A program made the translations under genes and the position numbers. The notes under the pieces were generated by a model. It saw only the letters and a list, made by a program, of their open reading frames with translations, was not told the origin of the DNA and did not search any database. Below are positions 50,060 through 62,400 of a stretch of 64,000 nt of DNA, piece by piece; the first letter of the stretch is position 1; every line of letters begins with the position of its first letter. Origin of the DNA: Wuchereria bancrofti (lineage: Eukaryota > Nematoda > Chromadorea > Rhabditida > Onchocercidae); assembly GCA_005281725.1 (NCBI GenBank), contig SSBO01000001.1, positions 1,162,399 through 1,226,398 on the forward strand, read 5' to 3'.

Positions 50060-50835
50060 TATCCTATCATTTCCTCTCTCTCTCTTTCTCTCCCTCTCTC
50101 TCCTTGCTTGTTTCTCTGTTTATTTGTCAATGATCTGATTGAGTTAGCTTCCCCCTATACAAATCTCTTCTTGCCCAAGGCTTTTTGCCCTTTTGCCCGA
50201 AACTTTCTTCAAATTTCTATTCCATTCTTTTTTCCAATCCAGTTCCTTTAAATATTTCCGTAGCTTTATTGATAAAAAAAAAGATGAAAAGGAGAGAGAG
50301 AGAGACAGACAAAGCAGAGAGAGGGAAAGGAAGAGAGGGAGAACGAGAGAGAGTTATGTTATTTATTTAAAGTTTTCAATCGATCACTTCTTCTTTCATT
50401 TTTTTTCCCGCAAAAATATTAAAGTTCAAACCGGTTATTAATCCTTCTTTCTTTTTGCACTAATATTACAATATTACTCTCCGTTCTCTGTTATATCTTT
50501 TTTTTTCCTTTCCTATATTGTTTGCTTCATATGTACTATTCTCTTTACTTATCTCTAAACTTTCTTCTCTTACTCTTTTTTTCCTCGTTTCTTAAGTTAA
50601 AGAGAAAATCAACCCCTCTCTCTCGCTCTCCCTCCCTCTCTCTCTCTCTCTCTCATACATCTATAACTACCCATACGGAATCGTTAACAACTATTGCTGC
50701 TGTGTGTGTTGTCGTTGCGCGTTTGCGTATAGACGTCGAATACGAGGTGGTTGGGTTCGCAACGTATGTCTGTGTTTGTGTATGTCTGTACGTGTATGTG
50801 TGTACGTGTATGTGTGCGTGTGTGTGTTTGTACAT
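50060..50835. repeat. Cluster of CT, GA and GT low-complexity arrays
   Basis: A CT-rich run (about 50070-50105) is followed by a GA-rich run (about 50283-50353), a second CT run (about 50613-50655) and a GT-rich run (about 50758-50830). The CT and GA runs are mutually complementary and could pair. Open frames over them are compositional. Confidence 0.85.
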
Positions 50836-51684
50836 ATATGCGCATTAGTCGCAGAAGAAGGCTATTTAAGTGAGAGTATAAGGTAATATGAGGGAAGGAG
50901 GAGAATTTAAGAAGTTCTGTTGTTATGGAGTTTAATTGAGGAATTGGATATGTATGTATAATGTCATCAAGGCAAAACTTTTTCGTCATCTTTTAGATTC
51001 ATTTAAGTTTTTTTTTTTTTTTTTCTTTGATAATTTTGATATTATAATTAATATTATAAAAACATATAATTTTGCATATGGTATGTGCATGTATATTTGA
51101 TATTTATGTATTATTTTTTATTAATTATACATTTTTTTACTTGTATATCAGATAAGAACATTAGAAGATTCGAGTATATATCATTAATTAGTTTAAACTT
51201 TTTTTTAAACATTACTTATTCTTTTTTCCACTATTATTTCTATCTTTTTTTCTTTTTAGCTTTCATTTTGTATTCCTTTTGCTTATTATAACATTCTTTG
51301 CTGATTTTTTTCTTTGCATTCATTATTAGAAATGTTAAATATGTTGAAATCCTATTGTTGTTTTTTTTTCAGTTCCATAATATTCTGTTCTATTTTTTGC
51401 TCTTTTTTCTCGCTCTCCTTAGTAACCATTTCTCTATTTCTGTAATTATAATTAAAAATTAAAGCAAAGTATTTTATAATTAAATTGATCATAATATGTT
51501 TTTCTCTTTATATTCCTTGTCTTTTCAATCGTTGCTTATAATGAATATCTTCTAATAATATATAAAGCATAATAAGAATTTCCCGTTATTTATTTATTTC
51601 AAAATATTTATTCTTAGACTTAAAGAATTTCCATCAGTGTTGGCATTTCTAATATTTCAAACTCTCATTAATGAGGGCAATAGC

Positions 51685-51780
51685 AGTGTGCATGATCATA
51701 GTGATAATGCTGCTGATGATAATAATGATGATGATAATGCTGCTGCTGCTGATGATAATGATACTACTGCACTTATTGCA
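51685..51780. repeat. GAT/GCT triplet-repeat patch
   Basis: Imperfect runs of GATAAT, GATGAT and GCTGCT triplets over about 95 bases. There is no splice or family support for coding use. Confidence 0.75.
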
Positions 51781-53444
51781 TGTGCAGCACTGACAGTGAT
51801 TAAAGTAGGCTGAAAGTTTTAGTTTGAAAACATAACGTATGATATGCTTGCTATAAGTAGGTATGCTTTCTATACTTTTCTTTCATTGCTAAAAAAGTTT
51901 ACTGTAACAATTTGATAAAAATATTTATATCTCTCTTATAAATATGAATGAGAGATATGTGTTAGATGTAAATAAGTAAATTATAGCTATAATACCACTC
52001 ACTTTATGCTTTTTTTTTTGTAATGGCAGCCAGTTATCCTATCATTTGCTCTTTTTATTTCTCGAAATTCAATTTGTTATATCATTCCGATTATAACAGT
52101 ATTCTATGCAATCAAATTTTGTTAACAAATTGTAACAACAAATTTTTCTTTTTTTATTTGCATAATACTATTTAGCTAATATTTAGATTAGTTTGATACT
52201 GATTATTGTAAAGAATAGGAAATAGATTGGATTTTTGCAATTCTCCTGCAATCGTTGATCGTTTCTTGTTATATGATTTCCGGGATTTTTTATAGCAGTT
52301 TATTTTCATTCCATTTATTATAGTTGTATCATTTGTAATACTTTCCTTATATTGTGTCATAGATAACTTTGTATGAGTGATAAGAAAAAATTGTTATTTC
52401 AAATTGTCATTGATCCGAATATCTGAGAGAGATACGAGCACAGCTGTTGTGAGTAAAAAGAAAGAACATTTTTTCTAAGCTTTTTCTTATCTGGTTGATT
52501 TTTTTTTTCATCTGTTATTGTTATACTAATATAGTTTAACAGGGTTAATCTTTTTGAAGTGATAATGTTAACTAGAGTATTGCCGGTCTACTAGATGATA
52601 CGTGTTGATCTTGTTTGGCTAAGGTGATGAAGTTGGCTTATGTTGTTCCACAAAACTTCTCTATAAGTTCCGAATTTCTTCCGTTTGGTCAGCTGTTAAA
52701 GAAATGTTATATTTATATTATTGTTATTGTAGTTCGAAGTTACATTAATTCGATATTAGCTATTTGCAGCTTAACCCTTATGTTTCTATCCGATCCGTTT
52801 GTCTGTTCTTTACTATTTGTTACTGTCAACATATCTTCGGCATTATCTTCATTTTCATATCAGAAAATAAGAACAGACAACTATTTTATTTTATGTTATG
52901 TTGTGCCCATTGTCATATATTTGCATAATTGTATTATTTAACTAGCTGTTTTTTTTTTCTTTTGCATTAATAGTTTGGTTTGGTTTCATTTCTCCCATTT
53001 CATTCGTTATCCTTTGCTCGCATGCAGCTTAGTCTTATTTGCTTCTCTAAAGATCTCGTATTGCGGCTATTTACACTATATATATTTGCACTTATCGGTT
53101 ATTAGAACATTTTGATTTTTAGAAAATCATTTTTATTCTTGTGAAGGGAGGGATTTTAATTTGAATTTGCTCAAAAGCAAATTATATTCTGTTGGAAGCA
53201 AATTTCTTCATGTTGTTTATATATTTTTGTTTTGCTTGATCTTAACTGGTGATAGGATGATCTATCATTTCTAAAATTTTTACCTGATTTCGATACTTGA
53301 CCTTACTTTTTGGTTGCCCAATCATTTTTTTGTAGTGCGCATTATTCATTATGATAAATGTGTTTTTACAAATTTCCTCAGTGAATTTCATATAAGCTTA
53401 CGTTATATTATTATGTGAAAACATGCGGGTATTAATTGGTATTT

Positions 53445-53455
53445 GTTATTACAGA
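53445..53455 (+). promoter_or_regulatory. Probable spliced-leader acceptor of aldolase
   Basis: TTGTTATTACAG ends at 53454, three bases before the ATG at 53458. This very short 5' leader is typical of trans-spliced nematode messages. Confidence 0.7.
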
Positions 53456-53457
53456 AA

Positions 53458-56129
53458 ATGACTTCCTACTCTCAGTTTCTAACAGAAGCGCAAAAGGATG
53501 AATTGCGGCAAATCGCCAATCAAATTGTAACACCTGGTAAAGGTATTCTTGCTGCGGATGAGAGCACTGGTATGTAAAAGTTCATCTTTTTTTTTGTTTT
53601 TTGAAATCATTAACAATAAAAACAATGTGGATAAGCGGTAATATGGAGAGCATTGGTTTTGCTATTTTCCAAAAGAGAGTGAAAGGTATAAATGTTGGAC
53701 TGGGTATGCGATAAAGGTAAGAGATGAGAGATCTCTTTTCAAATTCATCATCTATTTAAGGAAGCATGGACAAGAAACTGAAACCAATTGGACTTGAAAA
53801 TGTTGAAGAAAATCGACGTTTGTATCGTCAGGTCTATTTCTTGATTTATTTTTAAAAAATTTATAAGTTTAAGATATGTGCTTGTGACATTAGAGTCATG
53901 TTACGTGTTAATTTTTCTTGAGGTACGGAAATTATTTCTGAAATGATTCTGGAAAATCTTTCAGCTTCTTTTCACAGCTGGTGATGAAATGAGTAAGTAT
54001 ATTTCTGGTGTTATTATGTTTCATGAAACATTCTACCAGAAAGCAGATGACGGTACACCATTTGTTCAAGTCCTACAAAAGAAGGGTATTCTCCCAGGCA
54101 TCAAAGTAAGTTAACTTTTTTCTTTTTTAGAATATGGAAATATTAGAGATTCGAGATAGTGTTTCACTTCTGTAATAATGATAGAAATAGGCAATTTAAT
54201 TGGCTATAATGGCTTTATAAGCTTGCTTGTTTTGAAAAATTAGTAATTGATGACATATACGGCGTCCATTTTCCCTATTGATATATGCGGTCGGATAAGT
54301 CTATATTAGTCCATTGCTGTAACATGTCGGAACCATTGAGTAAGATTGAATAAGAATTTAATGTCATAGCGATCTTTTGATTAATTGTATCTTATTTAGG
54401 TTGATAAAGGTGTTATTCCAATGGCAGGCACTGTTGGTGAAGGTACTACGCAAGGCTTAGATGATTTGAACAACCGATGTGCCCAGTACAAGAAGGTCAT
54501 TTTTATATTATATAAAACTCTTTCAACTGTTTATAGGATATATAGAAAAAATTTTTTTCGACAAATTTGTTGCAATTCTAGATTTTTTTTCTACTAAGTC
54601 TGTTTTTTTTCCTGTTTTTCAAATTCACTTTTATAGGTGATGGCTCGTTATATACGTCACTACATTCAATCTGCTATTTATCTCAATCCTTTTTAAGTAT
54701 AGAGAGTTAGCAAGGATTGTGAAATATATGATTGGCATTAATTCGAAGAAAATCAATTAGTTTTAGGATGGTGCACAGTTTGCTAAATGGCGCTGCGTGC
54801 ATAAAATTGGTGCAACAACACCTAGCCATATGGCTCTGGTTGAAATTGCTGAAGTAGGCATTTTTTATCATCTGGGTTTTGTTTTTCACTTCCTTGATCT
54901 TCACTAATGAATTATTCAAATTATATGTCGGAAAACAAAGTTTTTTTTTCAACAGTTTTTTGTACTATACGCGGAACATGTGACAACTACGTTTTTTGCG
55001 ATATATTTTGATGCAAATTTGGATTTTTTCACTAAGCTTATTTTTTTATGTTTTTCAAATTCACTTTTATAGGTGCTGGCTCGTTATGCTTCAATCTGCC
55101 AGCAGCATGGTTTGGTACCAATTGTAGAACCCGAAACTTTGCCCGATGGTGAGCATGATCTTCATCGATGTCAGAAGGTCACAGAACTTGTCCTATCATA
55201 TACGTACAAGGCGCTGATTGATCATCATGTTTACTTGGAGGGGACATTGCTGAAACCAAATATGTGTATGCCGGGTAGGTTATTTGAAATTTATTACAAG
55301 AAAACAGGTCATAATATTACGACTAATGAATGTAGCAGTAAAAATAATGCAAATGAAATTTTCCACTAGAGAATGACCACTAGAGTTATCTAGTAGGAAT
55401 GAATTAATCAAGAGTGTATTTTCCAGGCATGCAATACAAGGGAAAATGTTCACATGAAGATATTGCACGAGCCACCGTTACTGCTCTTCAGCGCACGGTT
55501 CCAGTAGCTGTACCGGGTATCGTCTTCCTTTCGGGCGGTCAGTCTGAGGAAGATGCGACACTTAATTTGAATGCGATCAATCAGTTTCCGGTATATTTTT
55601 ATTCTCTCTAATGAATTTTTAGAAATGAAAGCTGCTGCTAACATAATAATTCTGTTATTAACTGAGAGAAGAAATGGTTTGTATAGGAAGTGGTTTGTGA
55701 CCATATGTAAAAGTGGGTCATCAGTTCGTACCAATCGGAGATGGGTGCGATTATTTCGATGTCGTGGAATTTTTATTTAGATGGATCATTTGAACTTCTA
55801 GAAAAATTTGACATAGATGTGATTGTAATCTAATCTACCTTGTTTTGTATAATTTACATGATAGGAAGAGTTAGCCATCTGTCGTTTTTGTATTTTCCAC
55901 TCATTTTCAGGGTAAAAAGCCGTGGGCTTTGACCTTCAGTTACGGTCGAGCATTGCAAGCATCAGCTCTTGCAGCTTGGGGTGGTAAACTGGAAAACATT
56001 CAAGCTGCCAAAGAAGCATTCTTGAAACGTGCACAGGCAAATTCGCTTGCACAATTGGGTAAATATGCCGGAGGTGCAGATTCTGGTGCAGCAGCACAAA
56101 ATCTCTATGTTGCTAATCATGCGTACTAG
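53458..56129 (+). CDS. fba: Fructose-bisphosphate aldolase, class I (8 exons)
   Basis: Cytosolic glycolytic and gluconeogenic enzyme that splits fructose-1,6-bisphosphate into dihydroxyacetone phosphate and glyceraldehyde-3-phosphate. Exons: 53458-53569, 53761-53831, 53965-54105, 54400-54495, 54767-54853, 55073-55274, 55427-55590, 55911-56129; product 363 residues, the normal class I length. Family signatures and catalytic residues are all visible: Asp34 in [10 protein letters not shown], Lys147 and Arg149 in FAKWR, Glu188 and Glu190 in VEPE, the Schiff-base Lys230 in EGTLLKPNM, the [10 protein letters not shown] loop, and the C-terminal Tyr363 needed for full activity. Phases agree at every junction. 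The upstream acceptor three bases before the ATG fixes the start. Intron 4 carries a decayed copy of the beginning of exon 6. Nematodes can have more than one aldolase gene, so which paralogue this is cannot be told from the window alone. Confidence 0.98.
54591..54698 (+). pseudogene. Decayed duplicate of aldolase exon 6 start, with its acceptor
   Basis: Positions 54614-54651 match 55050-55087 at 37 of 38 bases, covering the polypyrimidine tract, the TTTTATAG acceptor and the first codons (GTG.TGGCTCGTTAT). Downstream the copy diverges through an insertion but regains TCAATCTGC. Read in frame it ends at a TAA after 19 codons. It lies in intron 4, about 436 bp upstream of the real exon. Confidence 0.85.
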
Positions 56130-56424
56130 ATTGTCCATCGTCAGACCCTAATATCCATTTCTTTCTATGTTAAATATAGTTAAAAGGAAGGATGAAAAAG
56201 AAAATATTTATTATTTCGATCTCCTGAATTGGTAATTCATGAATTCTCGTAGTTTCCGTTGTGTCATAATCTATTATTCGTAAATTAATCCTTGCTTACT
56301 TTTCATCGGAACGTTTTGAGTAGAAATTATCAAGGTTAGATTTCGTAATATGTGATTAATTCGTCACTGTGACGATATATTTTTGCTGCTGAACTAACAA
56401 ATACCAACAATTAGTAATTTTATT

Positions 56425-56430
56425 AATAAA
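56425..56430 (+). terminator. Candidate polyadenylation signal of aldolase
   Basis: AATAAA about 295 bases after the aldolase stop codon. AATAAA is common in DNA this AT-rich, so the call is tentative. Confidence 0.35.
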
Positions 56431-59400
56431 TTGTAGTCTTTATCTTTCGTGTTTTTTGCTTTACCTACAAAACGCACTGAACAAATGACTTACATAACAA
56501 TTCCGTATTTGTAAAAGGTGAATATAGACGAGTTCAAAGAAAAAAAAAAACAAAAAAGTAAAAATGTGTGATGAATTACTTCAAACAGATACTGAGGAGA
56601 AAAACTTCCCATACCACAAATACAATTTACCCGTTTGTGTATTTAAATATTACATTAAATATCTCAAACTAATTATCCCTTATGATTCGTCACAATAAGT
56701 TGTTGTCACCTTCCGTTGCATTTTCTGCTGGGACAGGTAAAGGTGTAATATCATTACACAAATATGGATTTTGTTGTTTTCTGTACATTTGTTTTCGAAT
56801 TTTATTGTTTTAAAACATTAACTAGCCCTCTACATTATCAATGAATGGGGAAAATGGTGGACTCCAATCAACTGGAAGAATTTGAAAGATTTCTCTGAAG
56901 CAAAGAGAAATATTTAAGAGTGGGGAAGATTTTCGAAATGTGCTAAAGGCTATCAATCTCAAAAATGTTAAAATTTGAAACTGGGAATTAACGGCGAAGT
57001 ACGGTTGTCTCAACCTGGATGGTCGATCATCTTTTGCAATCGATTGGTGTGAAGCCATATTATACTTTTTGTTAAAACTTTCATTTATATCAGAGCAAAA
57101 ATTCGAATCGAGCAGTTATCAGTTAAAAGCTAGTCAAAAAGTACGATTGTCTCCACTTGGATAACTGTCTAATGTCTGTTATGGAAGTTACTTAAATGAT
57201 CCTTATTTTGCTTATGATTAACATTTGCATTTGAAACTGTTCATCTGCTTTTTTTTAATTGGTAATTTAATTAGTGAATTTCATTTCGACTTAGAAAACA
57301 AAATGCCAAACTGTTAAAGTTATCTTTCGCCAGCATTATCTCATCTTTTACAATTTACCTTATTACTGAAAAGTATCTTTGTTCTTTTAGTGAAAATGAA
57401 GTGAAGCACAATTCATGCATACTTTCCAATGATTAATGAGTTATTCGATCGAATTAAATGCAAAATCATTTATCATATGATTAGACTTCTTCGAATAATT
57501 AGACTTGAGACGCTGTTTAAATGTTAAAAATGAAGTGAAAAATTTATTGAAATCGAAGTTTTTTTTTCCCTCGCACTAAATGCAGTGTTATTTCTGACTT
57601 ATCTCTAGAAGCTGGGAGAATAAATCTCTTCCGATTTCAATATATACTTCATGGAATCGGATTATATTCATACAAATTGCATGACATTTGATGTATGTGT
57701 ATGTTTAGTAATCGGAAATGTCATCCGGTTATGCCACAACGTATAATCGGATTAGTAGGAAATGGATGCGGTTTCTTTGATATTCATCTAATTTATTTGA
57801 ATTAATAAACTGAGTATACGATATCTGGCCATTTTATTTTTGACAGTTTTAACAAAAATTGATGATATAATCAAGATCTTCCAGCCTTGATGTATTACTG
57901 ATAAACAAATTGTTTCCCTTTATCAATCGGATACTTCACGCTTATCATTTACCCAATTTCCTTGTAATAATATTGATTTAACCTTTTGTGTAATTAATAA
58001 TTATTATTAACTGAGAGAAGTGATATGATAAGCATACATTTGATAAAAATATCAGTGTAGAGTGTTGATAAATTTTTCTTTTTTGAAAAATTATTAACAA
58101 ATGAAGCAATAAATAAATGTACGTAAAGATATTGAATATCAGGAAAATCGTTATCATATAGGTATTTAATTAACTTTGATTTATTTTGAATAAAAAAAGT
58201 AACTTTTTCAATTTCTTCTCTTCCAAAAAAAAATTATCAGATTTGAATTTTATAGTTTTAAATTTTATTCCATCACAATGAATCCTTAATTTCTGCTTTT
58301 TTCTTTTTTATATTATCAGTTTCAATTTGGTAGAATGTCGGACATTTTAGCCAAAAAACTATTACAATGACAGAAGTGACACAGACACAAATGTTAAAAT
58401 GATTTCTTTTATGTGAAATAATTAAGAATGAACAGATTAATTTATTGATGGTATAACTAACTGATATCCTTCCTCATTAGATCATTAATTATAATTTTTT
58501 TTTCCTATATTAAAATCGTTCATAAAATTGTTAATCTTATTCCAATTAATTTGAAGAAAAAATAAATAAAATTGCAAATACAAATTGTAATTCAATTCCT
58601 ACATCGTTTTCGTTTTTTTTCCCTTTTTTAAAATTTCGAATTATCATTAAATCACAATTCATTAAAATCTTATCAAAGTGACAAATGATTCTTACCACTT
58701 TTTAGTATTTCGTTCAAAGTTTTATCATCATTTTTAAGAATTCTTTTTCAGTCCCCAATTTTCTAAAGTCTTCTTTTTCTGCTCACATTTATATTTGACT
58801 CTTTTATTTGTTGGAATTTCTTATTCCATCATATATGCTTTATCATATAGCTACTTCTAACGGTTTGGTTGTTTATTTATTTATTTGTTTATTTTCCTTT
58901 TTAATAACCTATAAAAATGACACATATGAAAATTTGCTGCGAAGTAAAAAATTTGAAGAAAGCTAAATGAAATGATAATAATAAGCAATAGAACAGTTTT
59001 TGTAAGAAACAGAAGTAAAATTATTCAAATATTAGTTGTTTTTTATAAAATTATTTATTTCAATTCGAAAAACCGAAATAATTTTATGATATGTTTGAAT
59101 TAATTTCTGTATTGAACTCTATATTTTTTTTTAATTCATAGATTAAACATTGTTTTATTTGACTATTTTTCTTAAATAAATAGAAATCAATTTCAATTTT
59201 ATATCTCAATTCAACAATCACTGTCCAATTACAACTAAGCTTACATGCATTGAATATGTACTAAATATTACAATTTGTTTTTTAACAAAGAATATTCGTA
59301 ACACTATTTAATATATTGTAAATTATTTTTAATTTTATTATTAACCATTTTTCGGTCACATATTTCATAATTAAAACGGTTAAAACGTTTGTAAGCTATT

Positions 59401-62400
59401 TGTTCAATTTACTTTCTTTGTTATATAAAATGAAATTTATTATAGTGAATCTTCATCATCCGATGGTGACAGCTCCTTTATCATTACGCTTTGTTGTAAA
59501 CAAATGTCTACTGTAACCTATTGTCTCCAATGTTTGTTAGTCTTTAGCGACAATAAGCTTCGATTCAATTCGTCTCATCCATCATTTCCTCTATCAATTT
59601 TTAATTAAACAACAACCTGCTGCAATCAATCTCAGTGGTATTTCCATATAAATAAAACTACTTGTGATACTATTTTGATAATATTTGATAATATCTCGTA
59701 ATCCTTATGACATCGATCAATCAATCAAATGTTTATTCTGATTATTCATTTCATGCCAACCAATCAACAATAAGAAGGGATTTCATCGTCAGTCAAACAA
59801 AAACTAAAATTTCTCAACAGCGTCAGCAAACGAAAAAGAAAATGAAATAAAAAAGTAACAAATGAATTGAATGAAATATTTCCACTTTTTTATTTTTTTT
59901 TTTATTTTTTAAAGAAAGTAATCCATTGAAAGAAATATTTTCTCAATAAAGGTAAACTGAAATTTTAATTTTAAAGTTTTTCAATTTTAAATTTAAATGA
60001 AGCGATTAAAGAAAATGAAGCCATTTTCGAACTTATTAATTCCTATTTAATTATTCCAAATATTAAGTTTTACATATTGAAAATAAATAAAATTATTGTT
60101 ATAAAATTGATTAACAGATAGATCGAGGTTACTTATGTAAACAAACATACGTTTCAACAAATCGTGTACTTGAGTAAATTCACTGATAACTTTTTATGCA
60201 CTTCCTATTTAATTATTCTAAATAATAAACTTTGCATATTACAAATGATTTGCCTAATATTTTCTGATCATTTGATATACATTTCGTAGAACAATTTATT
60301 ATTAATTGTTAATTATTACATCATTTGATAATTCGCGGTGTGTTTGACCGAGATTTTCTCGCTATCGCAAAGCTCTCGTTTTGGTCATAGTATATGCTAT
60401 TTGAACTTTGAACTCTTTCCGATTTGCAATCTGTTGCAATTCTTATCAAATAAATAGAAAGTCAAATATTTCATCTATTTCTTCCTTTTTCTGAGCAAAA
60501 GTTTCTCAATCGAATTTATCTCCGTAGCTTAAAAGAATATAAATTCATTATTAAGAAATTCAAATGAAGTAATTCATTTTCAAATTTATTAGTCACTATC
60601 TATTACATATCAAATAGTTTTCAGAAAAAGGAAAAAAAAGTTTTTGGTTGATTAAATAGAGCACAAAATTTGAATAAAAAATGACTTTTTTTTTGTTATG
60701 AAGGGTGTTTGTCTTTCGGTTCATTCCTTTTATCTAGATCATATTTCAATCCTATTTTCTTTTTTTCCTTCTAAGAAAATTTTTTTGTTTTGATGAAATG
60801 AAAATAATAAGAAGTATAGAGTTGGAATTTCATTCGTTTTATTTTGTAGTTAAAAATAAATTTTGCAATTAATACCTTCTTCTTTTTTTGTAGCTCTTAC
60901 GAAAACAAGAGAAAGAGGAAAGTTTGTATTGAAAGAATGAATGAGCAAAAAAAAAAAAGGCGATGACGGATGATAATTCCGGAACTAAACAGGTTTAGTT
61001 CTTCAATTTCCCATTATCACGCTTGGGTTGTTCAAATGAAACGTTTTATGTGTATGAAAACGATATTAGGAGTTCCATTTTTCTTTTTTTCCCTGAAGGA
61101 TTCATGTATTTTCCAGTTACACAGCCAATAAAAAAACAATCTCATTGCTATTACTTTTAATATTTACTTTTCAGTTAAATATTTTCGTCAAACTAAAAAA
61201 GGAAAACTGTACGGTGTGAATTCGAAAAGAGCTGAAGCAAAATCTGATAAAATAATTCCAGGTGATGACATAATGTTTCATTTTGAAATTATATTTGATT
61301 AATTTCGTTGATTCCTTACAAAAACAAAAAAAAAAAAAAAAAAATGAACTGCACTGCATGCAATATAAAACAATGCATTAATGTCATGCATGATATGAAG
61401 AGAATAGAACGATTTGCATGCAGCGCAATAATGCATGCACGTCACGTCAATAAAGCATTTTGATGCGTTTTCTTTTGCAAATGAAAAAAAAAGAAGAAAA
61501 TGAGAGAACCCTTCACTGATTATTGTAACTGATGTGATGATGAAATGTTTTTAGATTGATGAGACGAGACGATTTAGTGATTAAGTCGGATTTTTTTCTT
61601 TCATTCGTTTGAAAAAGTTTAACAGAACATACGTCACCCAAAATAAAACGTTATGAAATAATGTAAAAAAAAGAAGGAAAATTGAGCATAAAATTAATTT
61701 TGGAATGTAAATATTAAAATTATTATTCTGGAAGATACGATACGATAATATAGTACAATATTTTGATGAAGTTTTATGACTCATCGACGGTTCAATCTTT
61801 TAAGGTAGTAGTTTTTAGGCTGTTTATATTTGGCTCAGGATATTTCTTTAGCATTTAATGAATACACATTCAAATTTGAAAGTTAATCGAAATATTTTTA
61901 ATCACCATCAATGTCATCATTGATCAATTAAGTATCGTTTAGTGCTAATTCGACATGTCATTTTTTTTAAATCTTTAAAAGTGATCCAAAGCTTATCATT
62001 TACCACAAGAAGCTATTCTAGAATCTTCTTGCACTTAAAAGATTTGTAGTAACACTAGTAATACTTAACGGCACAAGGAATGAGGATTGGAAGATTAATT
62101 TTAAAAATGATTAATTAAATTGCAATCTTTTTGAAGGATATACGCATGATAAGAAATAATCATGCAAGACTGTTATCACATGCAAAATGTCTCGATAGAC
62201 TTACGTATAAATTTCCGACTGTTATGCTACACAGAAGTCGGATACATATAAAGGATTAAAACAGGTTTTAAAATGAGTTAAATTAGCTTTCTGTCCTTTC
62301 AATTTTTTTTTCTTTTTTGAAAGTGTATTTCGTGCTGAGGAAATAAAATTGTATAAATTTTCATCAGCTTCACTGAATTATTGACAAAAGAGAATTACAA

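Larger units (their letters stand above)
47450..53440. other. Gene-free region between MED1 and aldolase
   Basis: About 6 kb of AT-rich DNA follow the MED1 stop. An AATAAA at 47945-47950 is a possible MED1 polyadenylation signal. The region holds CT, GA and GT arrays at 50.05-50.85 kb and a GAT/GCT triplet patch at about 51.69-51.78 kb. A hydrophobic open frame at 52.6-52.9 kb has no recognised family and no splice support. Confidence 0.6.

Noticed and set aside
52615..52941. Hydrophobic open frame of about 108 codons
   Set aside because: It looks like a membrane protein fragment but has F/I/L/Y bias typical of AT-rich DNA, no ATG context with acceptor, no neighbouring exons in phase and no recognised family.
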